A stretch of 64,000 nucleotides of DNA from Mycolicibacterium xanthum (GTDB lineage Bacteria; Actinomycetota; Actinomycetes; Mycobacteriales; Mycobacteriaceae), in the NCBI RefSeq assembly GCF_019710635.1, contig NZ_JAIFZS010000015.1:62001-126000 (forward strand), written 5' to 3'. Of the stretch, positions 41,865 to 50,871 are shown piece by piece; the first letter of the stretch is position 1, and each line of letters opens with the position of its first letter. Made by a program: the position numbers and the translations under genes. The notes under the pieces are model-generated. The model was not told the DNA's origin and searched no databases. It was given only the letters and a program-made list of their open reading frames with translations.

Positions 41865-42959
41865 GTGTCCGCGATTGAGCAGTCATCGATTGCGCGCACG
41901 CATGTCACGGATGCCCCGGCGCCGGACCGGCGGGCCCGACGGCTGCGCATCATCCGGTGGACGGCGATCGCCGTGTGGGCCACCGTGGTGGTCTGGCGCA
42001 CCTTCACCGACGGGTTCGCCTTCAACCGCGAGTTGTTGCTGGTCTACATCTGCACCGGACTGGTGGCCGCCAGCATCGGACAGGGCCGACGGGTCTTCTA
42101 CGTGGTGCGCGACTGGTTGCCGTTCGCGCTGGTGCTGATCGCCTACGACCTGAGCAGGGGAGCGGCGACCCTGGTCGGGCGCCCCACGCTGTGGCACTGG
42201 CAGGCCGACATGGACCGGTGGATGTTCTTCGGCACCATGCCGACGGTGTGGCTGCAGGAGCGCCTGAAACTGCCGCATCCGCCCTGGTGGGAAGTGGTGA
42301 TCAGCAGCGTCTACATGTCGTTCTTCATCCTTCCGTACGTGGTCGCCGGGGTGCTCTGGCTGCGTGACCGCGAGGAGTGGAAGTCGTTCGTGCGGCTGTT
42401 CGTCGGGCTGTCGTTCGCTGCGCTGGTGATCTACGCGCTGTTGCCGGCGGCCCCGCCGTGGGCGGCGGCCCGCTGCACCGCCGACGATGTCGCGGGGGGA
42501 CCGTCGGGTCCGCGCTGCATGTTCCACTCGGCCCGGGGGGTCCCCGACGGCGGGCTGTTGGGTGTGTTGCACTCCACGCATGACGGCGCCAACGCGTTCG
42601 TGGAGCGCATCGTCGGCCGGGGCTGGGGCGTGCTCAACCTGCACAGTGCCAGCGCGCTGATCGACCAGGGCCAGGCCAGCGTCAACCTGGTCGCCGCGAT
42701 CCCGTCGCTGCATTCCGGCCTGTCGGCCGCGATCGCGGTGTTCCTGTGGAATCGGGTGAACCGCCGCTGGCGGCCGCTGTTGGTGGCCTATCCGCTGGTC
42801 ATGGCGTTCACGCTGGTGTACACCGCAGAGCACTACGTGATCGATGTCCTGCTGGGCTGGCTGCTGGCGGCGGTGGTGATCCTGGGGATCCGGCAGTTCG
42901 AGGTGCGCAGATCGCGACAGCAACTGCTTCCGGAACCCGTTCAGAACACGATCGTCTGA
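41865..42959 (+). CDS. PAP2-superfamily integral membrane protein
   Basis: The 364-residue protein has several membrane segments (IIRWTAIAVWATVVVW, SVYMSFFILPYVVAGVLWL, FVGLSFAALVIYALLP, LVAYPLVMAFTLVYT). The C-terminal PAP2 phosphatase motifs are AAIPSLHSGLSAAIAVFLW (about residue 278) and YTAEHYVIDVLLGWLLAAVV (about residue 320). Such proteins include lipid phosphatases and inositol-phosphoceramide-synthase-like lipid transferases. A role in envelope lipid turnover is likely but unproven. The start is GTG 41865. The 3' end overlaps purU by 19 bp in convergent orientation. M. tuberculosis has lpqP at this place instead. Confidence 0.85.
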   Translation: MSAIEQSSIARTHVTDAPAPDRRARRLRIIRWTAIAVWATVVVWRTFTDGFAFNRELLLVYICTGLVAASIGQGRRVFYVVRDWLPFALVLIAYDLSRGAATLVGRPTLWHWQADMDRWMFFGTMPTVWLQERLKLPHPPWWEVVISSVYMSFFILPYVVAGVLWLRDREEWKSFVRLFVGLSFAALVIYALLPAAPPWAAARCTADDVAGGPSGPRCMFHSARGVPDGGLLGVLHSTHDGANAFVERIVGRGWGVLNLHSASALIDQGQASVNLVAAIPSLHSGLSAAIAVFLWNRVNRRWRPLLVAYPLVMAFTLVYTAEHYVIDVLLGWLLAAVVILGIRQFEVRRSRQQLLPEPVQNTIV

Positions 42960-43855
42960 TTGCCGAACCGGATCACCCGGTCCTCGCAGTGCCACAGCAC
43001 GGCCCGGGACAGCACCGCGCGCTCGACATCGGCGCCGAGCCGGGTCAGATCGGTGACGCTGTGCCGGTGATCCACCCGGACCACGTCCTGCTCGATGATC
43101 GGGCCCTCGTCGAGGTCCTGCGTCACGTAGTGAGCGGTGGCCCCGACCAGCTTGACGCCGCGCTCCTTGGCCCGGCGATACGGCGCCGCGCCGATGAACG
43201 CGGGCAGGAACGAGTGGTGGATGTTGATCATCGGGCAGCCGACCGCGTCGATGAACCGCGGCGTGAGGATCTGCATGTAGCGGGCCAGCACCACCAGGTC
43301 GACGTTGCCGCGCAGCAGGTCGAGCTGGCGCTGTTCGGCGTCGTCGCGGATGTCGCGGTGGGCCGGGATGTGGATGAACGGAACACCGAACGGGCGGACG
43401 TCGTCGGCGAGGTCGGGATGGTTGGCGATCACCATCACCACCGACATGTCCAGCTCGCCGCGCCGGTTTCGCCACAACAGGTCGAGCAGGCAGTGGTCCT
43501 CTCGGGAGGCCATGATCGCCACCCGCTTCGGCTTGGCCGCCTCGGTGAGCCGGAAGTCGATGTCGAACCGGGCGGCCACCTGCTCGGCGAACGACCGCTC
43601 CAGCCGGTCCCGGGCCGCCGGCAGGCCGGCGAGGTGAAAGATGGTGCGCTGCATGAACGTTCCGCCGGACTGCTGGGTGGAGTGCTGATCCAGCGAGATG
43701 ATGTTGGCGCCCTGCCCGGCGAGGAACTGACTCACCGCGGCGACCAGGCCGGGCCGGTCGGCGCAGCGCAGCAGCAGCCTGCCGACGTCCTTGACCGGCA
43801 TCGCGGGGTGACCCGCGGGGAACTGCCCCGATGCACCGGGTGTGCCGTCGTCCAT
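42941..43855 (-). CDS. purU: formyltetrahydrofolate deformylase
   Basis: PurU hydrolyses 10-formyl-tetrahydrofolate to formate and tetrahydrofolate. The 304-residue protein has an N-terminal ACT domain (GRLLLRCADRPGLVAAVSQF, residues about 26-100). The C-terminal formyltransferase domain has FIHIPAHRDIRDDAE, LARYMQILTPRF, the catalytic INIHHSFLPAFIGAAPY and DEGPIIEQDVVRVDHR. It ends in convergent overlap with the PAP2 gene and starts 67 bp before the divergent fadE8. In M. tuberculosis purU is elsewhere, so it has moved here or there. Confidence 0.94.
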   Translation of the reverse strand: MDDGTPGASGQFPAGHPAMPVKDVGRLLLRCADRPGLVAAVSQFLAGQGANIISLDQHSTQQSGGTFMQRTIFHLAGLPAARDRLERSFAEQVAARFDIDFRLTEAAKPKRVAIMASREDHCLLDLLWRNRRGELDMSVVMVIANHPDLADDVRPFGVPFIHIPAHRDIRDDAEQRQLDLLRGNVDLVVLARYMQILTPRFIDAVGCPMINIHHSFLPAFIGAAPYRRAKERGVKLVGATAHYVTQDLDEGPIIEQDVVRVDHRHSVTDLTRLGADVERAVLSRAVLWHCEDRVIRFGNQTIVF

Positions 43856-43922
43856 GGATCCCGGAGTCTATCGGCATTACAGTTTCTTGTGCGACCGCAG
43901 GAAAGATGTAACAGTGGAGGGC

Positions 43923-45560
43923 ATGGATCATTCGTCGGGCACCCACGTCGTCACCAACCAGGTGCCACCACTGGAGAACTACAACCCGGCCACCTCGCCC
44001 GTGCTGGCCGAGGCACTGATCCGCGAGGGCGGCCAGTGGGGCGCCGACGAGGTGTTCGAACTCGGCGCACTGAGCGGCACCGCCACCGCGCAACGGTGGG
44101 GGGAGCTGGCCGACCGGCATCGACCGGTGCTGCACACCCACGACCGGGTCGGTAACCGCGTCGACGAGGTGGAGTACGACCCCGCCTACCACGAGCTGAT
44201 GACAGTCGCGGTCGGCCACGGGCTGCACGCCGCGCCCTGGGCCGACGAGCGGCCGGGTGCCCACGTGGTGCGCGCCGCCAAGACCTCGGTGTGGACGCCC
44301 GAGCCCGGCCACATCTGCCCGATCTCGATGACCTACGCCGTGGTGCCCGCACTGCGGCACAACCCGGAACTGGCCGCGTTGTACGAGCCGCTGCTGGCGA
44401 GCAGGGTCTACGACCCCGAGCTCGCCGTGCCCACGACGAAGCCGGGCCTGATCGCCGGCATGTCGATGACCGAGAAGCAGGGTGGTTCCGACGTGCGGGC
44501 GGGTACCACCCAGGCGCTGCCCAACGCCGACGGCAGCTACCGGCTCACCGGCCACAAGTGGTTCACCTCGGCCCCGATGAGCGACATCTTCCTGGTGCTG
44601 GCGCAGGCACCCGGCGGGCTGAGTTGCTTCTTCCTGCCGCGGATCCTGCCGGACGGCAGCCGCAACCGGATGTTCCTGCAGCGGCTGAAGGACAAGCTCG
44701 GCAACCACGCCAACGCCTCCAGTGAGGTCGAGTACGACGGTGCGACCGCCTGGCTGGTCGGTGAGGAGGGCCGTGGCGTCTCGACCATCATCGAGATGGT
44801 CAACCTGACCCGGCTGGACTGCACGTTGGGCAGTGCCACCAGCATGCGCAACGGGCTGACCCGGGCCATCCATCACGCCCAGCACCGCAAGGCGTTCGGC
44901 GCCTACCTCATCGACCAGCCTCTGATGCGCAACGTGCTCGCCGACCTCGCCGTCGAGGCCGAGGCGGCGACGGTTCTGGCGATGCGGATGGCCGGGGCCA
45001 CCGATCACGCGGTGCGTGGTGACGAGCGCGAGACGCTGTTGCGCCGGATCGGTCTGGCCGCGGCCAAGTACTGGGTGTGCAAACGCTCCACTCCGCATGC
45101 CGCCGAGGCGATGGAGTGCCTGGGCGGCAACGGCTACGTCGAGGACTCCGGGATGCCCCGGCTCTACCGGGAAGCCCCCCTGATGGGTATCTGGGAGGGC
45201 TCGGGAAATGTCAGTGCGCTGGATACGTTGCGCGCGATGGCAACCCGGCCCGAGTGCGTCGACGTGCTGTTCGACGAGCTCGGATCCACCGCCGGTCATG
45301 ACCCCCGGCTGGACGCCCATGTCGATGCCCTGCGACCACAGCTGGCGGACCTGGAATCCATCGAGTACCGGGCCCGCAAGGTCGCCGAGGACATCTCGCT
45401 GGCGATGCAGGGATCGCTGTTGGTGCGCCACGGCCATCCCGCGGTCGCCGAGGCATTCCTGGCCAGCCGGTTGGGCGGAGCTTGGGGTGGCGCCTTCGGC
45501 ACGCTGCCGACCGGCCTGGACCTGGCCCCGGTGATCGAGCGCGCCCTGGTCAAGGCATGA
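43923..45560 (+). CDS. fadE8: acyl-CoA dehydrogenase, AidB-like (FadE8)
   Basis: This 545-residue flavoprotein belongs to the AidB-like acyl-CoA dehydrogenases. ATG 43923 follows GGAGG by two bases. Visible are the N-terminal NQVPPLENYNPATSPVLAEA, the FAD-binding MSMTEKQGGSDVRAGTTQA, LTGHKWFTSAPMSD, and the C-terminal HAAEAMECLGGNGYVEDSGM and LMGIWEGSGNVSALD. Gene order fadE8-echA4-PaaX-echA5 matches Rv0672-Rv0675. It may act in beta-oxidation or in alkylation defence. The in-frame extension from 43842 is rejected. Confidence 0.93.
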   Translation: MDHSSGTHVVTNQVPPLENYNPATSPVLAEALIREGGQWGADEVFELGALSGTATAQRWGELADRHRPVLHTHDRVGNRVDEVEYDPAYHELMTVAVGHGLHAAPWADERPGAHVVRAAKTSVWTPEPGHICPISMTYAVVPALRHNPELAALYEPLLASRVYDPELAVPTTKPGLIAGMSMTEKQGGSDVRAGTTQALPNADGSYRLTGHKWFTSAPMSDIFLVLAQAPGGLSCFFLPRILPDGSRNRMFLQRLKDKLGNHANASSEVEYDGATAWLVGEEGRGVSTIIEMVNLTRLDCTLGSATSMRNGLTRAIHHAQHRKAFGAYLIDQPLMRNVLADLAVEAEAATVLAMRMAGATDHAVRGDERETLLRRIGLAAAKYWVCKRSTPHAAEAMECLGGNGYVEDSGMPRLYREAPLMGIWEGSGNVSALDTLRAMATRPECVDVLFDELGSTAGHDPRLDAHVDALRPQLADLESIEYRARKVAEDISLAMQGSLLVRHGHPAVAEAFLASRLGGAWGGAFGTLPTGLDLAPVIERALVKA

Positions 45561-45568
45561 CCAGCGAG

Positions 45569-45631
45569 CGCGAGCGTGCGCGAATTGCCGCGCGATGGCG
45601 GCGTTTCGCGTGCAGACACGCGCATTCGCGG
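45569..45631. repeat. dispersed inverted-repeat element, copy B
   Basis: GCGAGCGTGCGC (45570) and ACGCGCATTCGCGG (end 45631) bound the element, with GTGCAGACA in the right arm. It fills the gap between fadE8 and echA4. Confidence 0.75.
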
Positions 45632-45645
45632 GTGGTGACGGCACG

Positions 45646-46584
45646 ATGACCCACGCGATCGGGCGCGTCGACTTCGACGAGCTGAAGACGATGACCTACG
45701 AGGTCACCGACCGCGTCGCGCGTATCACGTTCAACCGGCCGGAGAAGGGCAACGCGATCGTCGCCGACACCCCGTTGGAGCTCTCGGCGCTGGTCGAGCG
45801 GGCCGATCTGGACCCGAACGTGCACGTGATCCTGGTGTCGGGGCGCGGTGCCGGGTTCTGCGCCGGGTTCGACCTGTCCGCCTACGCGGAGGGGTCCTCG
45901 CCGGCCGGTGACGACAGCCCGTACCGCGACACCGTGCTCTCCGGCCGAACGCAGGCGGTCAACCATCTACCGAACCAGCCGTGGGATCCGATGATCGACT
46001 ATCAGATGATGAGCCGGTTCGTCCGCGGCTTCTCCAGCCTGATGCACGCCGACAAGCCCACCGTGGTCAAGATCCACGGCTACTGTGTGGCCGGCGGCAC
46101 CGACATCGCGCTGCACGCCGACCAGGTCATCGCTGCCGCCGATGCCAAGATCGGCTATCCCCCCACCCGGGTGTGGGGGGTTCCGGCGGCCGGGATGTGG
46201 GCCCATCGGCTGGGTGATCAGCGCGCCAAACGCCTTCTGCTGACCGGTGATTGCATCACCGGGGCGCAGGCCGCCGAATGGGGCCTGGCCGTTGAGGCGC
46301 CCGATCCGGCCGACCTCGACGACCGCACCGAGCGACTCGTCGATCGGATCGCCGCGGTGCCGGTCAACCAGCTCATCATGGTGAAGCTGGCGATGAACAG
46401 TGCCCTCTACAACCAGGGCGTGGCCAACAGCGCGATGATCTCCACGGTGTTCGACGGCGTCGCCCGGCACACTCCCGAGGGGCACGGGTTCGTCGCGCAG
46501 GCCCGCGAGCACGGCTTCCGCGAGGCGGTGCGGCACCGCGACGAGCCGTTCGGTGACCACGGCCGGCAGGCCTCCGGGGTCTGA
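45646..46584 (+). CDS. echA4: enoyl-CoA hydratase (EchA4)
   Basis: From ATG 45646 the 312-residue protein (MTHAIGRVDFDELKTMTYEV) has the crotonase core: FNRPEKGNAIVADTP, SGRGAGFCAGFDLSAYAEG, IHGYCVAGGTDIALHADQVI and IGYPPTRVWGVPAAGMWAHR. The usual catalytic Glu in the GGxxE position is Asp/Thr-like here (AGGTDIALH). The longer frame from 45595 runs through the inverted-repeat element and is rejected. The PaaX regulator starts three bases after the stop. Confidence 0.92.
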   Translation: MTHAIGRVDFDELKTMTYEVTDRVARITFNRPEKGNAIVADTPLELSALVERADLDPNVHVILVSGRGAGFCAGFDLSAYAEGSSPAGDDSPYRDTVLSGRTQAVNHLPNQPWDPMIDYQMMSRFVRGFSSLMHADKPTVVKIHGYCVAGGTDIALHADQVIAAADAKIGYPPTRVWGVPAAGMWAHRLGDQRAKRLLLTGDCITGAQAAEWGLAVEAPDPADLDDRTERLVDRIAAVPVNQLIMVKLAMNSALYNQGVANSAMISTVFDGVARHTPEGHGFVAQAREHGFREAVRHRDEPFGDHGRQASGV

Positions 46585-46586
46585 CC

Positions 46587-47318
46587 GTGGCCACCTTGAC
46601 CCGGATGACCGCGCGGTCGGTGGTGCTGAGCGTGCTGCTCGGCGCCCATCCGGCGTGGGCGACCGCTGGTGAGCTACTCAAGCTGACAACCGATTTCGAC
46701 CTCAAGGAGGCGACGGTGCGGGTGGCGCTGACCCGGATGGTCGGTTCCGGGGACCTGATCCGCTCCGAGGACGGCTACCGGCTCTCCAGCCGATTGCTGG
46801 CACGGCAGCGCAGGCAGGACGCCTCCATCAACCCGCATGTGCGGGCGTGGGACGGCTGCTGGACGACGTTGCTGATCACCAGCATCGGTGGCGACGCGCG
46901 CACGCGCGCTGCGCTGCGGAACACGTTGCAGGAGCTGCGGTTCGGTGAACTTCGTGAGGGTGTGTGGATGCGGCCGGCCAATCTCGACGTCGAGTTGGCC
47001 GCCGACGTGCGCGAACGGGTCCGGGTGCTGCACGCCCGCGACGACGACCCGGTCGGGCTCGCGGGACAACTGTGGGATCTGACCGGGTGGGCGGCCGTCG
47101 GTACCTCGCTGCTCGACGAGATGGCCTCGGCAGCAGACGTTCCGGCCCGGTTCACCGCTGCCGCCGGGATCGTGCGCCACCTGCTCACCGATCCGGTGCT
47201 GCCCGACGAGCTGCTGCCCCCGGACTGGCCGGGTGCCGCGCTGCGGGCCGCGTACAACGACTTCGCCGCCGAACTGGTCGCGCGGCGCGACGGTGCTGAG
47301 TTGATGGAGGCGAAATGA
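46587..47318 (+). CDS. PaaX family transcriptional regulator
   Basis: PaaX-type regulators repress phenylacetate or related acyl-CoA catabolism and usually bind CoA thioesters. The 243-residue protein starts at GTG 46587. It has an N-terminal winged-helix domain (SVVLSVLLGAHPAWATAGEL, KEATVRVALTRMVGSGDLI) and the PaaX middle and C-terminal regions (GCWTTLLITSIGGDARTRAA, AAGIVRHLLTDPVLPDELLP). It lies between echA4 and echA5, corresponding to Rv0674, and probably regulates this operon. Confidence 0.9.
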   Translation: MATLTRMTARSVVLSVLLGAHPAWATAGELLKLTTDFDLKEATVRVALTRMVGSGDLIRSEDGYRLSSRLLARQRRQDASINPHVRAWDGCWTTLLITSIGGDARTRAALRNTLQELRFGELREGVWMRPANLDVELAADVRERVRVLHARDDDPVGLAGQLWDLTGWAAVGTSLLDEMASAADVPARFTAAAGIVRHLLTDPVLPDELLPPDWPGAALRAAYNDFAAELVARRDGAELMEAK

Positions 47319-48085
47319 CCGGTTCAGGCGGAGTGCGCATCGAGAAGAGCGGTCCGGTGACGACCATCGTCATGGACCGGCCGGAGGCCCGCAACGCGGT
47401 CAACGGTCCGGCGGCCGCCGAACTACATGCGGCGTTCGACCAATTCGACCGCGACGACTCCGCTTCGGTGGCGGTGCTGTGGGGCGACAACGGGACCTTC
47501 TGCGCCGGAGCCGATCTCAAGGCGTTCGGCACACCCGATGCCAACCCGGTGGACCGGACCGGGCCGGGCCCGATGGGGCCCAGCCGGATGGTGCTGTCCA
47601 AGCCGGTGATCGCGGCGGTCAGCGGCTACGCCGTGGCCGGCGGTCTCGAGCTCGCGCTGTGGTGCGACCTGCGGGTCGTCGAGGCCGACGCGGTCATGGG
47701 CGTGTACTGCCGGCGGTGGGGGGTGCCGTTGATCGACGGCGGCACCGTGCGGCTGCCACGGCTGATCGGGCACAGTCGCGCGATGGACCTGATCCTGACT
47801 GGTCGCGGAGTCGGCGCCGAGGAGGCCCTGTCCATCGGCCTGGCCAACCGGGTGGTGCCCACCGGAGAGGCCCGCAGCCAGGCCGAGGCGCTGGCCGCCG
47901 AACTCGCCGCATTGCCGCAGCAGTGCCTGCGTGCCGACCGGACGTCGGTGCTCAACCAATGGGGGCACTCCGAGGCCGAGGCGATGGATTTCGAGTTCGG
48001 CAGCCTCCCGCGCGTCGCGGCGGAATCGCTGGAGGGCGCGGCCCGCTTCGCCGCCGGCGCCGGCCGCCACGGTGCGCGCGACTGA
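47315..48085 (+). CDS. echA5: enoyl-CoA hydratase (EchA5)
   Basis: The ATG at 47315 overlaps the PaaX stop (ATGA). The 256-residue crotonase has MDRPEARNAVNGPAAAELH, the oxyanion GDNGTFCAGADLKAFGT, and AVSGYAVAGGLELALWCDLR with the catalytic Glu kept in GGLELA. YCRRWGVPLIDGGTVRLPRL follows. It should hydrate enoyl-CoA or isomerise it. Corresponds to Rv0675. Confidence 0.93.
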   Translation: MTGSGGVRIEKSGPVTTIVMDRPEARNAVNGPAAAELHAAFDQFDRDDSASVAVLWGDNGTFCAGADLKAFGTPDANPVDRTGPGPMGPSRMVLSKPVIAAVSGYAVAGGLELALWCDLRVVEADAVMGVYCRRWGVPLIDGGTVRLPRLIGHSRAMDLILTGRGVGAEEALSIGLANRVVPTGEARSQAEALAAELAALPQQCLRADRTSVLNQWGHSEAEAMDFEFGSLPRVAAESLEGAARFAAGAGRHGARD

Positions 48086-48103
48086 GGCCGGTGTACCCGG
48101 TCC

Positions 48104-48514
48104 TCAGCCCTTGGTGATGGTGTTGTTGCTGCCGGTGTTGCTGACCTTCGGGTCGCCGTCGGAGTAGGTGACGGTGTTGTTGATCCCGATCACCGACAGC
48201 TCGTCGTCGATCCGCTCGAACCCGATCTTGTTGTCGGCGCCGCCGATGTCGACGTTGGTGCACGCGCCGATGACGGTCAGGGTGTTGTTCGATCCGGCGA
48301 TGTTCAGCGACTTGCCGTCGGCGCAGTCGATCTCTGCGGTGGTCCCGAACGATCCGTAATTGATCGTGTTGCCGATCTCGATCTGGGCGCCCGAGGTGCC
48401 CGCGGTCGCGGTGACGTCGTCGTTGCCCTGCCCGTCGGAGCCGCACGCGGCGACCGCCGCCAGCGCCGCGACTGCGGTGCCGATCCTGATCAGATGGGGA
48501 TGCGGGGGTCTCAT
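48104..48514 (-). CDS. DUF3060 lipoprotein
   Basis: The 136-residue product has a lipoprotein signal peptide with lipobox AAVAAC (Cys near residue 24). The mature domain is made of stacked short repeats rich in N, G, T and I (GNTINYGSFG, GSNNTLTVIGAC, GADNKIGFERID, GINNTVTYSDGDPKVSNTGS). This is the DUF3060 beta-stack. A longer DUF3060 protein is at 1-784. Function unknown; it should sit on the outer face of the membrane. The 270 bp upstream to 48784 hold no further gene. Confidence 0.88.
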   Translation of the reverse strand: MRPPHPHLIRIGTAVAALAAVAACGSDGQGNDDVTATAGTSGAQIEIGNTINYGSFGTTAEIDCADGKSLNIAGSNNTLTVIGACTNVDIGGADNKIGFERIDDELSVIGINNTVTYSDGDPKVSNTGSNNTITKG

Positions 48515-48784
48515 TTCTCGCTACTTCTCGTTTCGTCGTCGACGGGACCTCCGGTGGGTACCCGATCGACGCGATTTGTCATCCCCGATTCGCGGTCCCG
48601 GCCCCACCCGTAGGGGGAGCCGGAGCCCGTCCCGCGGCCGTCGCTGTCACGCTCGATTCCCCTTCGCCTCGCCGGGTGTGCGGATACTGGAAGCCTACGA
48701 CGCCGGACTTGCGGGTTGGGGGGCCTTCGGCGGGCTTGGCGTAGGACTCGCCCGGGCCGGTGCCGCTGGGTAGCGTGATCGACG

Positions 48785-49333
48785 ATGCGCCGACGTGCCA
48801 CCCGGGCTCTTCTCGCCGCGATCACCGTGGCGGCGAGCGCGGTGGCGTGCTCGCAGAACGTCACCGGCACCGCGCAGCGGGCCGATCCCGGGACGCCGGA
48901 CGCGATGCGCAGCTACGGCTACATAGACGACCGATGCGGGCTGCTCGACGACAGCGCGGTGCAGGCCACCCTGGACGCCGACGAGGTGACGCGCCCGTTC
49001 AGCGGTGCGGTCTGCCAGTACATCCTGTCGCGGCGCTCGAGCTCGGGAGCGGCCACCACCGTCGACGCCACGTTCTCCTGGTTCGAGACGGGCAGCCTGG
49101 ATCGGGAGAGGGCGCTGGCCGCGGCGCGAGGTGCCACCGTCACCGACGTCGTCGTCGAACGCCACCAGGCGTTCTCGGCCCGTCGTGACATCACCGGCGC
49201 CGCGTGCTCGGTCACCGCGGCGGCCGGCACCGGGGTGTTGAGCTGGTGGGTGCAGTTCCGCGGTCAGAAGACCGGCGATCCGTGCGCGGAGGCGCAGAAC
49301 CTGCTTTCTGCGACCCTGCAGTCGGACATGTGA
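48785..49333 (+). CDS. DUF3558 lipoprotein
   Basis: This 182-residue protein has a lipoprotein signal peptide (MRRRATRALLAAITVAASAV, lipobox ASAVAC). The mature DUF3558 domain shows CGLLDDSAVQATLDAD, a second Cys at VCQYIL and late Cys at GAACSV and DPCAEAQNLL. DUF3558 proteins are common mycobacterial surface lipoproteins without known activity. The ATG at 48785 follows GTAGCGTGATCGACG with weak ribosome binding. A second related lipoprotein gene starts two bases after its stop. Confidence 0.88.
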   Translation: MRRRATRALLAAITVAASAVACSQNVTGTAQRADPGTPDAMRSYGYIDDRCGLLDDSAVQATLDADEVTRPFSGAVCQYILSRRSSSGAATTVDATFSWFETGSLDRERALAAARGATVTDVVVERHQAFSARRDITGAACSVTAAAGTGVLSWWVQFRGQKTGDPCAEAQNLLSATLQSDM

Positions 49334-49335
49334 CG

Positions 49336-49875
49336 ATGGCTGCCGCCGTCTTTGCGGCCCGGTTCTGCGTCGCGTTGTCGGTACCGCTGCTGCTGGCCGG
49401 GTGTGGCACGGCCGGCCAACAGGGTGCGACAGGCACCGATCCCCGCCTGCAGCCCACCGGACCGGGATTCCAGAGTGCCGACTGCAACGGCATCACCGAC
49501 GCCGACATCGACCGGGTGGTCGGATCGGATCTGTTCAAGCCCGCCGTGGTCAGCGACGCCGGGTGCTTCTGGCAGGAGAACACCATGATCGGCAGCGTCG
49601 GCGCCGGGATGGGCATCTCCACCTGGTGGTACCGGGGCAGCGACATGGACACCGAGCGTGAGCTCGAGAAGCTGGCGGGCCGCCGGCTCACCGAACTGTC
49701 GATCGACGGCAACAAGGGCTTCAAGGCCTTCGACGACACGGCCTGCAGCATCTACGTCGCCAAGGGCGGTGACGTCATCACCTGGTCGATCCAGACGATG
49801 AACTCGGTGACACTGCCCGATCTCTGCTCCACCATCGAGCAGCTGGCCACCCTGAGCCAGGAACGGGTGAACTGA
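49336..49875 (+). CDS. DUF3558-like lipoprotein
   Basis: The 179-residue product has a short signal peptide ending in lipobox LLLAGC. The mature domain is related in layout to the upstream DUF3558 protein: DCNGITDADIDRVVGSDLF, GCFWQENTMIGSVGAG, STWWYRGSDMDTERELEKLA, TACSIYVAKGGDVITW and a C-terminal LPDLCSTIEQLA. The start could instead be GTG 49330, which overlaps the previous stop. The pair is probably an operon. In M. tuberculosis the Rv0679c-Rv0680c genes are near this place. Confidence 0.85.
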   Translation: MAAAVFAARFCVALSVPLLLAGCGTAGQQGATGTDPRLQPTGPGFQSADCNGITDADIDRVVGSDLFKPAVVSDAGCFWQENTMIGSVGAGMGISTWWYRGSDMDTERELEKLAGRRLTELSIDGNKGFKAFDDTACSIYVAKGGDVITWSIQTMNSVTLPDLCSTIEQLATLSQERVN

Positions 49876-49963
49876 CTGTGAACGGGTTGGGCAGCGGGTC
49901 GAAGGGCTAGAGTGCTCGCGGACCCGCTCGCGGGTGGCACGACTGACCGAGGGGGCACGCGAC

Positions 49964-50539
49964 ATGGCAGTTCGGCCGGCGCGCTCGGCGAAGCTCAGTC
50001 GTGAGGCCATCGTCAACGCGGCACTGACCTTCCTCGACCGTGAAGGTTGGGATGCGCTGACCATCAATGCGCTGGCCCACCAGCTCGGCACCAAGGGACC
50101 GTCGCTGTACAACCACGTGCACAGCCTCGACGACCTGCGCCGCACCGTGCGGATGCGGGTGGTCGGCGACATCATCGACATGCTCACGACGGTCGGGCGG
50201 GGCCGTACGCCCGACGACGCGGTGATGGTGATGGCCAGCGCATATCGCAGCTACGCCCATCACCACCCGGGCCGGTACTCGGCGTTCACCCGGATGCCGC
50301 TGGGCGGTGACGACCCGGAGTTCACCGCGGCCACCCATGCCGCCGCCGAGCCCGTGATCGCGGTGCTGTCGGCCTACGGGCTCGACGACGAGGCCGCGTT
50401 CTACGCCGCGCTGGAGTTCTGGTCGGCCATGCACGGGTTCGTGCTGTTGGAGATGACCGGGGTGATGAACGGCATCGACACCGACGCCGTCTTCACCGAC
50501 ATGGTGATGAGACTGGCCGCCGGAATGCGGTCGCGGTGA
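49964..50539 (+). CDS. TetR family transcriptional regulator
   Basis: From ATG 49964 the 191-residue protein has an N-terminal helix-turn-helix (LSREAIVNAALTFLDREGWD, LAHQLGTKGPSLYNHVHSLD) and a C-terminal ligand-binding domain of the WHG type (AFTRMPLGGDDPEF, EFWSAMHGFVLLEMTGVM). It corresponds to Rv0681, which also lies just before rpsL. The frame back to 49934 adds ten unlikely residues. Target genes unknown. Confidence 0.9.
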   Translation: MAVRPARSAKLSREAIVNAALTFLDREGWDALTINALAHQLGTKGPSLYNHVHSLDDLRRTVRMRVVGDIIDMLTTVGRGRTPDDAVMVMASAYRSYAHHHPGRYSAFTRMPLGGDDPEFTAATHAAAEPVIAVLSAYGLDDEAAFYAALEFWSAMHGFVLLEMTGVMNGIDTDAVFTDMVMRLAAGMRSR

Positions 50540-50574
50540 TCGCGGGAAGCAGCGCAGCCGCAGGTCAGCGGGTT

Positions 50575-50602
50575 TTGTTGAGGTAGGCCGCCCTGGTATT
50601 GT
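50575..50602 (+). promoter_or_regulatory. putative rpsL operon promoter
   Basis: TTGTTG (50575-50580) and TATTGT (50597-50602) are separated by 16 bp. The surrounding TTGTTGAGG, GCCGCCCTG and GTATTGTGGACG are shared with the rpoB promoter region at 31747. Confidence 0.6.
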
Positions 50603-50871
50603 GGACGGTCGTGCCTGGCAGATAAGGCGCTTGCGGTTCCCCGGTACGTCGTGGGGCCCACGAGCTTGCCTGCACGCCGGGCCACTTCGCATGTCTTCCG
50701 CCGTGCGGTGCCTTGGAAATTACTCCGAGACTGAGCGGTGGACGCATGCGACACGCCCGGCCGCGGGGTAACGCGGAAGGGCAAAACTGCAGGACGACAG
50801 AACTTAAGACAGCTCGACCACCACCTAGAGCAGCACCGTCAAACACGACGAGGAACACAGGAAGCCGGTAC
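50603..50871 (+). other. rpsL leader, about 270 bases, no gene seen
   Basis: The region between the putative promoter and rpsL holds no convincing frame and no clear attenuator. It is a long 5' leader of a ribosomal operon. Regulatory binding is possible, but I see no specific motif. Confidence 0.5.

Noticed and set aside
41883..45644. 1253-codon reverse-strand frame across PAP2, purU and fadE8
   Set aside because: It covers three real genes with clear families. A portion is opposite to or out of phase with purU and carries no motifs.
48515..48784. Gene in the 270-bp gap before the DUF3558 lipoprotein
   Set aside because: Frames are Pro/Arg-rich, without a ribosome binding site or family resemblance.
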